This document shows positions 21,551 to 34,200 of a DNA stretch of 64,000 nucleotides, one piece after another (position 1 is the stretch's first letter; the number at the start of each line of letters is the position of its first letter). The stretch is taken from NCBI GenBank assembly GCA_008921705.1, contig VFFE01007854.1, positions 1,480,113-1,544,112 of the forward strand. The letters are read 5' to 3'. Made by a program: the position numbers and the translations under genes. The DNA comes from Burhinus oedicnemus. Lineage: Eukaryota > Chordata > Aves > Charadriiformes > Burhinidae. Under the pieces are notes generated by a model. It did no database searches, had not been told where the DNA came from, and saw nothing but the letters and a program-made list of their open reading frames with translations.

Positions 21551-24206
21551 TCAGATTTTTCTGACTTTGACCTGGGTAAGCATGAAATCTTGCTCAACCC
21601 TAGCTTGAAACTCTTGTAGTTTTTGTCTTTTGAATTGCAGTATGGGTGAACTGACAGTTCAAATTTAGGAATAGTTAATGTTTTAGTTTGGTTTTACCAT
21701 ATTGAAATCAAAATGTCTTGTATTCTAGTATCTACAAAGTGTTTCCTTATAAACTGAAAATGAGAAAAAAAACCCTCTGTAGTTTATTCTCATTTAGTCT
21801 ATTTATATGTGTAAGTGGTCAGAGTGATACTCTTAAGAGATTCCAGCCTAAGTGTGTCCTAACCCAAAAGGAATTTGGAGAAAACTCAGCAATGAACAGG
21901 GTAAGGCTGTGTTTTATTTGCAGTTGATTTTATTTTTTTTTTCCTGATTAGTTTATGCTCAATTAAGGCAGGACCAGTGATAGAAGGAAGACACTGCAAG
22001 GGACATGAATTTAATGTTATCCACTGTTTAGCGAACAATTACTTTCTTTTTATTTTATGTAGGCGTTATTAGATTTTAAAAAAAACAAAACCAAAATAAA
22101 ACCAAAAAACCACATCAAGACCAATTACAAAAAGGGAAAAAAGGCAGCAAGTACAGTTCTCTGAATTTATCAGACCCACCTTTCCTGTGCTATGGCAAGT
22201 TCAGTCCTATATGGCTTCTTATGCAAATAAATAAACTTGAGTAACATGAGCTTGACAATATAAAGACTATTAGTGCTAATCATTTGGAAGCTTGTACAAC
22301 CCTGTGTCGCATTTATCTTTTTCACACGCATCAGAATGAAGTTTGCCTCTTTTTCTTAATCTCTCAACATTTAATCTCTGTAGCTGGCCAGCTCGATCTC
22401 TGCTCCCGCTGCCCCCCAAGATGTTGCATGATAACTAATGTCTGCATTCAACAGCCTGCTCCTCCTATGGCTATCCACAACAAAGTCAAGAAAATAAGGT
22501 TTTTTTTTCCATACACCTGTTTGGGAGACCTCCAAACATCACCTTTTCTCCATTCAGTTTTGTATAAAGAGCATAATTGTTCTTGTGCTTCAAGTGCCCA
22601 TAGGAATGACCAAAGCCTTGAAGTTTTATCTCCTGAGCGGGAAGACCGCTGTGGTTTGTGCACATCAGCTTGGCTGCTGCTATCTAACATGTAAGATGTA
22701 AATGTGAAGTGTCATGACTCCTTCAAATGGCTCCAGCGCTGGGGAAACTGCCTTGAAAGCTGTCAAACCAGCCAAAGCATTGCTCCTCAGACATGATCTG
22801 TCACTAAAAAAATCCTTTCAGCCAGGAGCTGCCTCAAATCGCAAACGCGCTACCTGGGCTATCTGACCAATTTCTATTCATAGAGTGGGAGAACAGGAAT
22901 GTCCAACACTGGGAAAATTACTTGCTGGTAATTTTTTGTTGTTATCCTGTTCTTTTCCCAGACTGCTTTCCTTCTTTCTCGCCTGTCTGGGATGTTGCTT
23001 GACAGATGTTTCCTTCTTATCTCACTCTTTCTTTATTGCCCTGCCAGTAGTATCTGATTGATAGAAAGTGGGCAGGCTGGTACTTACAATACCATCCTTG
23101 GCTGATAACTCTTTTGCCAGCTTTTTTAAAGAGAGCTGGAGTCATTGCTCTGTTTTGACTGATTTCTGCTACTACAGCAGGAAAAAGAAAGTAGGATAAA
23201 TTGCCCTGTGGTAATTATTATTCTTATTTTGCATGGAATTTTAGTAAAGCCTGAATAAATTTGAGCAAATCCTTGAGTGTTAAGGATCTGAGTGATCCAT
23301 TTTACTTTCAACATTTAGCTGGGCTGGGACCTGGATTGAGCTGAGACAATGATGTGAAAAGATTTAGGGCAAAAGTTCAAGACCTTCCCTCATCTCTGTG
23401 TAAATAAGCCCTGCTGACTAAATTGCTGGTCATGTTGGAAGTGTCACCCTTTTGCCTGGCTCCTTCATTCCGTTCATGTGAGCGCTTCTCCCAGGGCTGA
23501 ATATCTCTGGTCCTGGTCTCAGTTCAGTAAAACATCCTGCAAGTCAACAGCCTGGTTTGTGTGCAGTAGGACCGTTAGTGGGAATACGGAGGAGACCTTA
23601 TGGTCCTCCTAGGCCTAGGAAAAGCATATTTATTGCTTTCATTGCAATTTAGTAGACAATTTTTGCCTTGATGGCTCTTTAAACTATCTGGAACCTATGA
23701 AACCACTTACGTGGGGAAGTTTTGCCGAGTAAGAAATGGAGACTGGTCCAAATTGCTACAGTGCCTAATGCGTTAGGAGTGATCTCTGTGAGGATTTTTG
23801 TCACTGTATTTCTCTTTTATCACTTTATTTACTATGTGTCAGTGCCAGTACACCCCGTTCATCTGTGATTAATAGGATAATTTCATTCTTGACTTAACTG
23901 GGACTCTGCATAGTAAGAAAAACGTGGTGGTTGTATTGCTTTATGCGATAAGAGTTGTGTCATGTAAGCAATTGGGGAAACAGTCTGCCTGCATGTGTTT
24001 ATTACAGTGCAGTACTTTGTAAAGTCCATTTGAATTGAACAAGGCTTTTGAACTATTGATTTAGCTGGCACTTTGTGCATTGAGAATAATAAACAGTTGT
24101 AGTATGTAGGCAGCAGTCTATAAGAGGTACGAGTCTGCTGGCACATGTAATGCAACAACCAATGTCAGCTGCACTGATGGGAAGCAGTAATGAATATGGC
24201 AAAGCA

Positions 24207-24212
<6 letters not shown>

Positions 24213-24256
<44 letters not shown>
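24213..24256. repeat. Poly-A run (44 A)
   Basis: An uninterrupted run of 44 A, nine bases before the assembly gap. CR1 elements do not end in poly(A), so this is not a CR1 tail. No clear retrocopy body is seen upstream. Confidence 0.9.
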
Positions 24257-24258
<2 letters not shown>

Positions 24259-24265
24259 AGAAAAC

Positions 24266-24285
24266 NNNNNNNNNNNNNNNNNNNN
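24266..24285. other. Assembly gap (20 N)
   Basis: Twenty N bases. The true gap length may differ, since 20 is a typical placeholder. The long A run just before it probably caused the break. Confidence 0.99.
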
Positions 24286-24435
24286 TTAAAAATAGAATTT
24301 AAAAAGACACATTACTGGCAGTGAAATAACAAAGGGTCACTGAGACTTCTGCCAGGAAAAGATGGGGAACCATGGAGATAAACCTCAGCAGTGGAAGAAA
24401 AAAGCAAGATCATCAGTCAGCTTGCTGGGCTTTGC

Positions 24436-24454
24436 TTTTTTTTTTTTTTTTTTT
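24436..24454. repeat. Poly-T run (19 T)
   Basis: T homopolymer followed directly by an A-rich stretch, so the two could pair as a short hairpin. It lies 150 bases right of the gap. Confidence 0.9.
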
Positions 24455-25509
24455 AAGAAAAAAAAAGATGGGTTAAAACCTCGTGTGTTGATAGCATTGG
24501 AGTATGAGGGGAGATCTTCAATAGCTGACAGACGATAATGTAGCTGTCACTGTTGTGCATATGGAGAAATGTCCCTGGGGTTTATAAAAGTATTTCTAAT
24601 TTCTAATCCTTCCTACTTAAGATACAGAGCTTTTAGGAGCCTAATAGCCTTAGTGTCACTGTGGGGTGTGGACTTGGTGTTAACTCAAGGAGCGTCACTT
24701 GTGAGAGTCACCACCAAGAACTTCCTGAGGCATCTGGGGTTCCCTCAGAGGTGTCTCCTACCAGTACCAGCCAGACCTGGCCCCGTTTCGCTTATGAGAT
24801 CTGACGAGATCATAGCCCGGGGTGGGAATGGCTTCTGCAAAGAGCTCCACAGATTTGGGGAATAGGACGGATTGGGGTCAGGCTGACAAGATTTAAGCTG
24901 ACACACGTTTCGTGAAATGAAAAGGTCACGTTTCAGTGAAAAAGAAGTGGGCTTTTTGTTTGTGAGGATTTGTCTTTTGGCTTGAATTTCACTGATGCCA
25001 ATCTGGTCCACAAACGTAAGTGAATGTGGCCAACCCTTGAGTATCAGGGCTTTTGTAAGGATTTCAGGTGGTTACAACTCATTCAACTGATATGTCCCAG
25101 TTGTTCAAACATGGCAGCTCACGCCACACCTCCCACACCCTCAGTATTTCAAGAGCCTTGCCCGTGGCTCCATAAACTAATAATATCCAAGAAAGCTTTG
25201 CACCTCTCAGTGGGATGGCAGAGCTGTTCCAATACCCCTCCTTCTCAAGGGATTCAGCCGGGGGAAAATGTTGAGATCTCTGCCTGGCTGAGAAAACTCT
25301 CCTTTTGTCCCTGCTATAAAGTTTTAAACCTAAACAAGGAAGGATTTTAAATGGGGTAAAACTTCAATAAGGGAAATTTTTTCTTGTATTGAAACATTCC
25401 TGTTTTGTTTTTTTTTTCTATTGAAACACTTCTGGCATCACGTCAAAGCCCTAGCTGTGCTCTGTGCTGTCTGTAAATGCAACAAAAAAGTCGCTTCTGA
25501 CTCAAAGAG

Positions 25510-25540
<31 letters not shown>

Positions 25541-26130
25541 ACATAATGCAACTAGAGGGAGTTCTCACTAATATGGGCTCCCCAGCTGGAAATAAACTGT
25601 TGTAGACATCTCTACTGTGGACAGGAAGGTCCAGGTTTCTGTTTTCTGCATTTGAGACTACTTTTAAAGGACTTCTGCTGATAGCTAATTTTGTTGTTCT
25701 TAGTATTTTTCTCTTTGGCATTGATTTGTTTACAGCTTTTGTAGTTGCACCCAATTTCCACCTGTCATGGAGGCATGATGACTTAAGTTGGCTCTCATAC
25801 ATAACGAGTCCTGAATACCAGTTTGATACACAGTACCCCCACGGTGCATGTATTAAGATCCATAACACTTTCATTCAGTGGTCCTACTTTTTCCCTTGTG
25901 CAGTTGGTGTGGTCACCCCGAGCAGTTGGTATCAGAAAGATGAACCTTCAGTTTTGCTAAGCACACCTGCATTACAACGTTCTTGGAAGCTGTTTGCCCA
26001 AATGGTATTATTGACTAGAGTGACAATATGTTGTTCCACCTATACTGCAGTACTCCTTCCTAGAGGGGCAAATAGACACCTAAATTTTTGCCTTTTTTGA
26101 TCAGAGCAATCAGCACGCCAATAGCATCTA
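24455..26130. other. No gene seen
   Basis: Unique-looking sequence with a TA microsatellite at 25515-25540. Two open frames longer than 100 codons on opposite strands near 25443-26100 overlap each other and carry no recognisable domains. Confidence 0.6.
25515..25540. repeat. TA dinucleotide microsatellite, 13 units
   Basis: Thirteen perfect TA units. Likely polymorphic between individuals. Confidence 0.93.
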
Positions 26131-26533
26131 AAGATGAGAGAGTTGGGGCTGTTCAGCCTGGAGAAAAGAAGACTCCAGGGAGACCTTATAGCAGCTTTCC
26201 AGTATCTGAAAGGGGCCTACAAGAAAGCTGGAGAGGGACTTTCTACAAGGGCATGTAGTGATAGGACAAGGGGTGATGGCTTCAAACTGGAAGAGGGGAG
26301 ATTTAGATTAGATCTCAGGAAGAAATTCTTTACTCTGAGGGTGGTGAGGCACGGGAACAGGCTGCCCAGAGAAGTTGTAGATGCCCTATCCCTGGAAGTG
26401 TTCAAGGCCAGGTTGGATGAGGCTTTGAGCAACCTGGTCTAGTGGGAGGTGTCCTTGCCCATGGCAGGGGGGTTGGAACTAGAGGATCTTTAAGGTCCCT
26501 TCCAACCTAAACCATTCTATGATTCTGTGATTC
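26131..26533 (+). mobile_element. CR1 LINE fragment, 3' end, plus orientation, well preserved
   Basis: This is the best preserved CR1 here. It runs from GAGAGAGTTGGGGCTGTTCA through GATAGGACAAGGGG, GGTGAGGCACGGGAACAGGC and AACCTGGTCTAGTGGGAGGT to the tail units ATTCTATG and ATTCTGTG. Frame 26134-26442 is open for 102 codons and encodes the CR1 ORF2 C-terminus, with GLFSLEKRRLQGDLI, DRTRGDGFKL, LRKKFFTLRVVRHGNRLPRE and SLEVFKARLDEALSNLV before TAG. The upstream reverse transcriptase and endonuclease parts are missing, so it cannot move by itself. Intact frame and clean tail suggest it is the youngest copy in the window. Confidence 0.97.
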
Positions 26534-28836
26534 CCCTACTTGAATGTGATAGCAGCAAATCTCCACTCGATGGGCAAATGAGTTGTGCCCAGCATTTCAA
26601 TGATGAAGTAGGTTAACCAGGCTATAATTGTCTTTAATTTGCGCTTGCAGAAGCTGTAACATTTACCTGAACATGATTGGCACTGGGAGAAGTGGAAAAT
26701 TCTGTTGCACTTTTGAAAAAAAAAAATCAAAGAAACAACTTCAGATCTCATATTTGAAACAGAATATCCTGCTGATTGACCACGCACGTTGGTATCAGTA
26801 GGATTTTTTGATCCGTAGAGCTGAATGATCACTGCAAGCAGTGAACACAAAAAAATCAGTTCTATGGCGGAAAGCATGTAGTTCTGCTTTTATTTTATCT
26901 TTTTCTTTTCTTTTCCAAGAGGGTTTCAGAATGCTCAGCCCTTTTCCCTGCTGAATGGCACGCTGAATTCTTGTTCTTCACTCTGCTGTCCTCGGAGACA
27001 CGGAAAATTTTTTATCTGAGGTTATCTGGGGTTTTGTCTCGTTTAGTTATTTTTAATAATGGAAAGAAGAGGCTGTCCTTCCCATCCCGCCCACTATTGC
27101 ACCTTTTAACTGTAAAATATAATTTCCTTCATGAGTGAGAAATGAGTGATGAATGTAATAACTCGTGCAGGCCTGTGCACCAGTCCTGGCCCTTCTCATG
27201 AACTTGTAAACCAAGGTTCTGTTTCGTATTCTGTTGTGTCCTGCCAACTTTCCCTCTTTCTTTGCAGAAGTTCTTGCAGGAAATACCCATAGGCTTTAAT
27301 TTCATACTTACTGCTGCATTTTTTGTTATTTTTCAACTTCTGCAGTGAATGGTTTTTGCTTTCAGTGTTTCTGTTCTGTAGGAGGGAACTGTGGGTGGTT
27401 ACAGCTGTAACGTGTGCTGCATAATCTCGAAGCATTTGTTCAAAAATTTCCCGTTTACTCTGTTTCAATTTTTAACCAGTTGAGTGGCATCTGCGAGCGC
27501 CTTGGGGGAGCCGGGCTGCTCCAGCATCGCAGGCTGAATTGCATCCCACCAACACTTGGAGCACTTGGCAATTGCGACAGGACCCTACAGGACCCACAGC
27601 CTCCTAAGAGAGGATAAGATGAGGGATGAAGGTTGTATTTTAAGCCTAGCAGTTGCTGCAGGTGGGAACTGAGGGAAGAGGCTTCTGAAGATTTTATTTT
27701 GTCTCTGGTTTAATTTTTTCCCATAAGCTTCTGGCCAGCTGGTCCACAACCCATGTTTCTGCCGAAGCCCCTGGGGGAAGAAGGCGTCAGGGCGTATTAG
27801 GGAGCAGTGGGAGTTGTCTTCTTGGTAGCCAACAGCAGAAGGGCCAAAGTATTGATTGGGAAATGTGTGAGGAAAGGATACTGCTTCCTAAGAGCAAGCA
27901 GAAGGCTTAAACAGCAGGTGGTTTGGATGGGAAGAGGGATTTTGGATTAGGGGCGAGAAGGAAAGAGACCACAGCTTGCCTTGGTTTTCATCCGTCCTAT
28001 TTGGGAGCATGTGGATGTTACGTCCTTGTGTTAACACTCTCCATAAATCTTTTCTTTTTTTTTTTTTTCTCCTTGTTGTGGTGATGTGATATTTGCAGTG
28101 CAAGTTTCCTTGATACTGTTGTTATAGAGACATTTCTCCCCTCCTTGTGCCAACTATTAAGAGCCATCATGTGCAATAGCATTTGAGCTTATTCTTCTCC
28201 TGGCATTAGCAGAGAGATTTCTTCTCTTTGTAAATGTTGAAATGTTTTGCAGCTTAGTTATAAATATAGCAAAATCATGTTGCTTTAGTTCCAGCATCTG
28301 GTAGGATCACTTTAAAATATAATTGAGTAAAAATTAGAATTTAACAGCAATTTTGTCCCTATTTTGCTACTTTAAAATCAAAAAATCCAACTTTTTGTCG
28401 TTATATATATAAACAAATCTCTTCTTTCTTTCATGAAACTAAAAATAACTACAAATGCAGTTTCTTCCTCAAATTGCCTGCAATTTATATTAGCAGTGGC
28501 TTCAAGATTCCAAGTGTGGATCTGCCTATTGAGCAGTCCCTGAACTGATGGATGTAAGACTGTGGGCTTTGTCAGGGAGACAGCCAGACATGAAACTCTG
28601 GTTGCCTCTTGTTTACTATTATGAATGTTCACTTTTGGTAATTTTGTAAAGAAATGAAAGCCAGATGAAAAATGTGTGAATCTCGTCGGTGTACACAGAG
28701 GTTCCTGCAAGGTAGGGTGTGCACCAGGGTGTCAGTTCTCTGTGCTGTTAAAATGAAGTATTCAACCCCGCTCTTGGGGAAGTACATGGCAGGTTTGTAG
28801 TGGGGTCAAAACTGGAAATAAAGGATCTGTTTATTA

Positions 28837-28933
28837 TCTTTCTGCTTTCATTTTTTTCTTTCCTGTCTTCTTTTTCCCCTTTTTTTTTGTTCTTTTTTTA
28901 AATTCTCTTTCATTTTTTCACCCTCTTGTTTTC
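28837..28933. repeat. Polypyrimidine-rich tract
   Basis: About 97 bases, roughly nine-tenths C or T, made of T runs broken by C clusters. No mirror symmetry long enough to argue for triplex DNA is obvious. Confidence 0.8.
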
Positions 28934-29993
28934 GGGGGGAGCTTTCAGACCAAAAAGCCTTTGAAATTCTGTCTCAGGTTTTGCTTTTTCAAGTCTGGTC
29001 CTGCTTTTAGTGAAGAAGTTTTGCTCAGCATTAGTGGTAGGTACAAACCTCTGTTCAGGAGGGGAGGCTGCTTGGAAGCAGGTTGTGAGCCTCATATTTT
29101 TCAGAGCCCTTCTGTGAACAGGTTGTGAGTCAGTACCTCAGCCTAACCTTCTTCTGAACATAAAGTAGAAGTCATCTTCCCTTTTACAAGGTAATTCAAG
29201 CCTCTAAATCCTCCATTTATTTTAAATCAGTTGATAAAACTTCTGTGATTCTCTGCAAAAGAATTTGTTTATGCGTACAGAGAGAGCCCACCACCTCTCC
29301 ACAGAGCTGGAAAAGGGAAACGTCTCTCTCTCCGTCTCGGAGTTCCTCATTAGTTATGTTCATCTTTGCAAGAGTGAAATATCTTCATTAGCCCTGGTTT
29401 GTCATTTCTATTTCTGTGTAAAAGTAGTAAGACTATCGCCTGGCAAAATAGCTGAGCCTTGAGTAATTTCACTAATTTTTTCTTCTGTTGACTTGAAGAA
29501 GACTGAAGACAAGCATGGAAGGTTTGTGGCTGTGTCTCAAAATGTGTTTCTTTAGTCCCTGGTACCAGTTCAGCTACTTTGGGGGAGGCTCTTCTTGGCG
29601 AACAATGTCTGTGCTATAGAGATTTGTGGCTGTAGTCGGAAACCTGTTGCATCTGTTAAAAACGCGTGAAAGAGAGACCCTGCCGCAAAAGCTTCTTCTA
29701 AACTTAATCAAAGCAGATAAAGCAGGCAAAGGGTGGATATGGAAACAGTTCAGCTGTGATCCTGCTCCAGGTTTCCCAATTCCCATGAATTCGATTACAC
29801 TGTTCTTAATCTGTTCAACGGCCTCACCCCTTGGAAGACATGGCCAGTAGAAAAAGAAAACTTAACATGACTTGGTCGTTGTAGTTTGCTATCTTTTTGC
29901 ATCACAACACTTATTTTGCAGCGTTCGGAAAAAATGCATTACAGAGTGAGAGAATTTTACATGCCATATCTTCATTTAAAAGCTGTGGCACGC

Positions 29994-30080
29994 ATTAAAT
30001 TTAATTACTCTCCTTCTGTGGCTTAAATTGAGGGCAGCTTCAAAAATGAGGGTGGCTTCTATTAAACTTAATTACTTTTC
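29994..30080. promoter_or_regulatory. Two spaced TTAATTA-type motifs in a 20-bp direct repeat
   Basis: ATTAAATTTAATTACTCTCC (29994-30013) recurs as ATTAAACTTAATTACTTTTC (30061-30080) with 17 of 20 bases matching. Both contain TTAATTA, a LIM or paired-class homeodomain core. The 67-base start-to-start spacing is about 6.4 helical turns. Regulatory function is inferred. Confidence 0.3.
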
Positions 30081-30603
30081 CCTGCAGTCTGCATGGTTAG
30101 TAATCGCGGGTAGATTCTAAACAAAGATACAGTAGAGAGATTCTTTTATGAGAATAGGGCTGGAAAGTAGCCTATAAAATATCGAGAGATGCCAAATACC
30201 TTTTATGCCCATCTTTAATTTATTATTGTTATAGTTAGCTAGTATAACAATAATAATAATGTTTCAGTGTGATTAAGAAGGTATTGCTGGGGAAGGGGTG
30301 TTAGTTGAATTTGGCCTTTAAATGTTTAAGCAATGAATTCTTCAATTTCTTCAAGTTCTTTTGCAGATTTATGGGGTGAAAAAAGGTTAATGATAGAATT
30401 TTTTTTACAATGTGTTCTATTGACTATAGATGGCAGATCTGACAGTTAAAATGAAAATTGTTCCAGAAGAAACTTGAGTCAAACTAATTATTGGAGATGT
30501 TATACGGATGTATAATTATATTCACCTTTAAAAAAAAAAAAGAGGGGGGGGAAAAAGTTTTATTACAACTGTGCTTTTTAAAGAACAAGTGGAGAAATAA
30601 AAG

Positions 30604-30638
30604 CTGTAATTGTTCTTAATTATAGCTAACTGTAATTG
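30604..30638. promoter_or_regulatory. Cluster of three homeodomain-like cores
   Basis: CTGTAATTG occurs at 30604-30612 and 30630-30638 with TTAATTA (30616-30622) between. The flanking about 150 bp is AT-balanced, free of simple repeats, and has the texture of a conserved noncoding element. That impression needs alignment to confirm. Confidence 0.28.
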
Positions 30639-31236
30639 CACACGACCGCAATATGCAGCACATCAGCAGCAGATTAAGAGATCCTGGCATATGTGTAGTG
30701 TACAGAGCATCTTTGAGCAGAGCAGAGGTGTAGTTTTATGAATATAGTTATGTATAATTTAGGTCTCCTACTTTGGATTCTATCCGTGTTGATTTTATTT
30801 TACTTTTATGGCTATTGTGGCAAGATAATTGTCACTTGGAAAGTGCTGCTGCAGTGATTTATCTGTTCCAAACGAGTCAAAAACCTTCAAAAGAAAAACT
30901 TGTTTTCTTTTGCACCAATGATGTGATGTGACCAGGAGAGATTTTCTCAAATGCCCTTGTGTATCTACTGATGCAGATAAATGGCTAGCAGGATTTTTTT
31001 GTAAGCATCTCAATATAATCAGCACTGAGCTCCCAAGGATTTTGCAGCATGGTTGAAAATCTTTGTTAGCAATCTATCCACAAGTTTTTTACATTCAAAC
31101 CCCTCAAAAATGTAACCCATGAGTCTTTAGCCCATGTGAAAAAGCTGCTTTGAACAAAATCTAGGGATGCGAATGCCTAAAGGTAGACTCTGATTTCTTC
31201 TCTTCGCACCTGATTTAGAGTCTAACTTTTTTTTTC

Positions 31237-31254
31237 AGCTGCGTGCACGCAGCT
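31237..31254. repeat. 18-bp perfect palindrome with GCGTG cores
   Basis: AGCTGCGTGCACGCAGCT equals its own reverse complement. It contains GCGTG on both strands, the core bound by AHR-ARNT and HIF-ARNT type bHLH-PAS dimers, around a GTGCAC centre. It sits straight after a T9 tract and TTTCAG, which is acceptor-like. Confidence 0.75.
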
Positions 31255-34200
31255 CTTGTTCTTGAGTGCAATTTTGCCAGTAAAACATTAAGCTGTTGTT
31301 ACATAGCGAACTAAAGAGGGAATGAAGATGCTTAAAGCAGGCTGTTGAGCTTCAAAACTACAGGTTATATTTCCTACTGCAAAACGGATCATTGCTGAAA
31401 GAGTGAGGGTCAGCGAGCACCATGTTATTGATGAATGTGTCCATGTTCTTGTCATGGTAATTTCTGCATCTCTTGCGTACTTCAGATGCATTCAGTCTTT
31501 GTCTTGATGTGCCAGGATCCTCTCAGATGTTCCCAACCTGTTTTAAGCTGTTCCTTTTACCCAAAAATAAATAAAATCCATCTGTCACTGAATGCCTGCT
31601 TTCCAAAACATAGTTTTGCAAAACGTTTTGGTCTTGGACCCGCAGCAGAGTTGATTCAGCCTAAACTTTGTGGACCAGAAGGGATCTTTGAGGCTGCTGA
31701 GGTAGGGTTGGGTTTTTGCCCTGCTTGCTGGCACAAGCTGGAGCCCTGGTGGTAAGGAGCTGTACTTCTGAGTTTGTTCAGCTTTGCAGTTTGGGAACAG
31801 TGTGTTTCCCTACCCCAAAGCAGTAGAGGAGGCTTTACGGAAAGAACGGTGTGTTTTTAGAAGAGGGGTTTCACCAAAGACAGCGATGCACAAGAAGCGA
31901 GAAGCAGATTTCTGAGATTAAGAAGCAGCATCAAGAAATTGGGAGAAATCACAGCAAAAAGAAGAGGTAAAATGGATGGCTAGTTACACAAGCAAGCATG
32001 CAAAGATGTAGGTGTAACAGAAGTTAAAACTCATTCTTGCAGGTACCACTGAGAAATCAAAACTTGTTGTTTCAAAAGATTTACTGCATGGAGAGTCTCC
32101 TGATAACTGGCATGTTCTAAATAAAGCATTCGCTTCAAATGGCAGCACTGTAGAAAAAATGTATCTATTACGGGGCTGCTAATAAGCAAATGTGAGCAAT
32201 ATTTCTTGACAGCAGGCTGTGGGTGTTTTTTAATAAATCTGTGTTAAGTAGAAAAGGAATAAAAGCCGAAACCCAAATAGCAAACCACTTTGGCTACTGT
32301 TTTCTCACTCCAAGTATAGACGGATGCATTGACCCCAATCAGAAATTCTCAAAGGATAATTCTGGTTAGTAGAAGCTAATGTGGAATTAAATGTGTATAC
32401 ATTTGTGTATGCGTTCCCAGAAAAACTAATGATACGATTCCAAATGCTGAACATGTTCCCCACTCCTCTTTGTTAATACAGTGTTGCTTATGCTTGGCAA
32501 TAAACTATTATTTCTGTGCTACTTCTGTAATTACATTTAATAATCAGCTCTCACAGTCCAATAGTATTAAACGTAGGAGTCTTTTCAACAAACTATGATA
32601 AATAGCTCCTTGCAGAACTGTTGTACTTGAGGAAGCTTTATGGCTCTCTTTGTAAGATTTGTCATTTTCTTAATGCAGCTTCAAAAAAGCCTCTGAGCTT
32701 CGTTATGGACCGACACTGTATTTTTCCCTTCCCCCTCTGCCTGTGAGTGTAGCTGGGTAAATGAAGCTTAATGTGCCATTTCCAAGCACTGTGACACTCC
32801 TCCAGGGCTGGTTACATTTACCATTGCTAAAGTCTAAATAAGTGAGTTTTAATGAGCAGGAATGCTTGCTAATAGCTGATTCAGGTACTTAGTAGTCCAT
32901 GTTATTTAACTGTGGTAGAATTACAGAACATAAATGGTCTGATGATTAATAGATGTACCTGCTACATATTGCAGCCTAATAGTTCTTGCCATTAAAGAAC
33001 TATCTTAACAGATATCTGGTTTGGATGTGGTTGGGGAGAAAAGGACTTGCTGGTAGATTTATATCACCGGTAACTTACACCTTAAAACACTTTATATAAT
33101 AATTTCACAACGGCATCAATATATTGTTCAGTAACATTAATGAACTCGTTAGAGAATGGTGATACTTGTGTACTTCAGCTTCCTGAGGTGGCCGGCTCAG
33201 CAGATTTAGTCTCTCTGCTTAGGGCTGTCAAAAATAAATTCAACCCATCCTTTTAAGGTCAGAAATAAGACAGTGAATTAGATCTTTATCTCCTTTCTTC
33301 TCTTGTCCCGTTAATTTTGGGCAGTGGTAGAGGGACCAGTAAGAACAGAGCTTGACTGTTTTGTTTTAAACACTTCTGACTTGGGGACAAGCAGGTGGCA
33401 AGAGCGGGGGAAAAAAGGCAAAAAATAACAGATGAACAACAAATGAACAAGAATGAAGAAATAATAGCGTCCAACATCTGTTGTGGTTTGCGCTGAGATA
33501 CTCCAGGAGACACTGCAGTATTTATGGAAATAGTATAAGGACTGTTTTGAACTGCAGCTAAGGGGACACAGACTGCCGCCTGCCAGGCTTGTTCACAGAG
33601 TCCCTTCTGCGTTTTTCCTATTCCATCCCACGTTTCAACCTGACATCGTTGTTTTTTGGATCACAAGGAGGAGATGTCAGGACAGAAAGGAGCTAAGTAG
33701 TGACTGTATCCTTGGTTAACCAGTAGAAAGAAAGGCAGTAACTATTTCAGCAGGTGTGTTAAAAGACAATATGGGCAGATGTCTGAAGGAGATGTTGGCA
33801 CCAGCGGTGTTCCAGGTAGAGATGAGCTGTTTTCAGTAGTTCCTGTGTCTATCCGATGAAACCTCTGATAAAGAAAAGCATCCAAAATGTAGGCAGGCTT
33901 TTCCAAAGTCATCGAATGCTTCCTCAGATCTGGGTTAAGGTAGCTGCAGCATTTATCAAAGCTGGTTGCTGTTTCCATAGCTGGGAGTGCAGACAGAGGA
34001 GCTCGCACCTGCCTGCAGTGCAGGCTGTGGCCGTGCCCCCATCCCTCCTACTGCACGGCACAGCGAGAGCTGTCCTCGTGAGATTTCTGGTATTTGAGAG
34101 TTCACTGCTCTCAAAACTGGAAGTAGGAAGACCCCAAAGCCTGGAAAGCTGTGGGGTTTTGGAGGGGGGACGTTGTTGGGTTTTGGTGTTTTTTTTCCCT

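Larger units (their letters stand above)
19401..24212. other. No gene seen; one CR1 fragment and one CpG patch
   Basis: Contains the CpG-dense patch at 20880-21040, the CR1 piece at 21418-21550, an ATGCAAAT octamer at 22221-22228 and an A-rich stretch near 22080-22120. No supported exon. Confidence 0.55.
26534..31236. other. No gene seen; pyrimidine tract and possible homeodomain-site clusters
   Basis: Holds a long pyrimidine-rich tract at 28837-28933, a spaced direct repeat at 29994-30080 and a TAATTG/TTAATTA cluster at 30604-30638. A minus-strand 113-codon frame at 26536-26877 was rejected. Confidence 0.55.

Noticed and set aside
26536..26877. Minus-strand 113-codon frame with a hydrophobic N-terminus (MLSAIELIFLCSLLAVIIQL)
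   Set aside because: Looks like a signal peptide, but the rest has no domain, and the hydrophobic start overlaps a splice-acceptor-like pyrimidine tract, which itself encodes hydrophobic residues. No promoter or poly(A) context.
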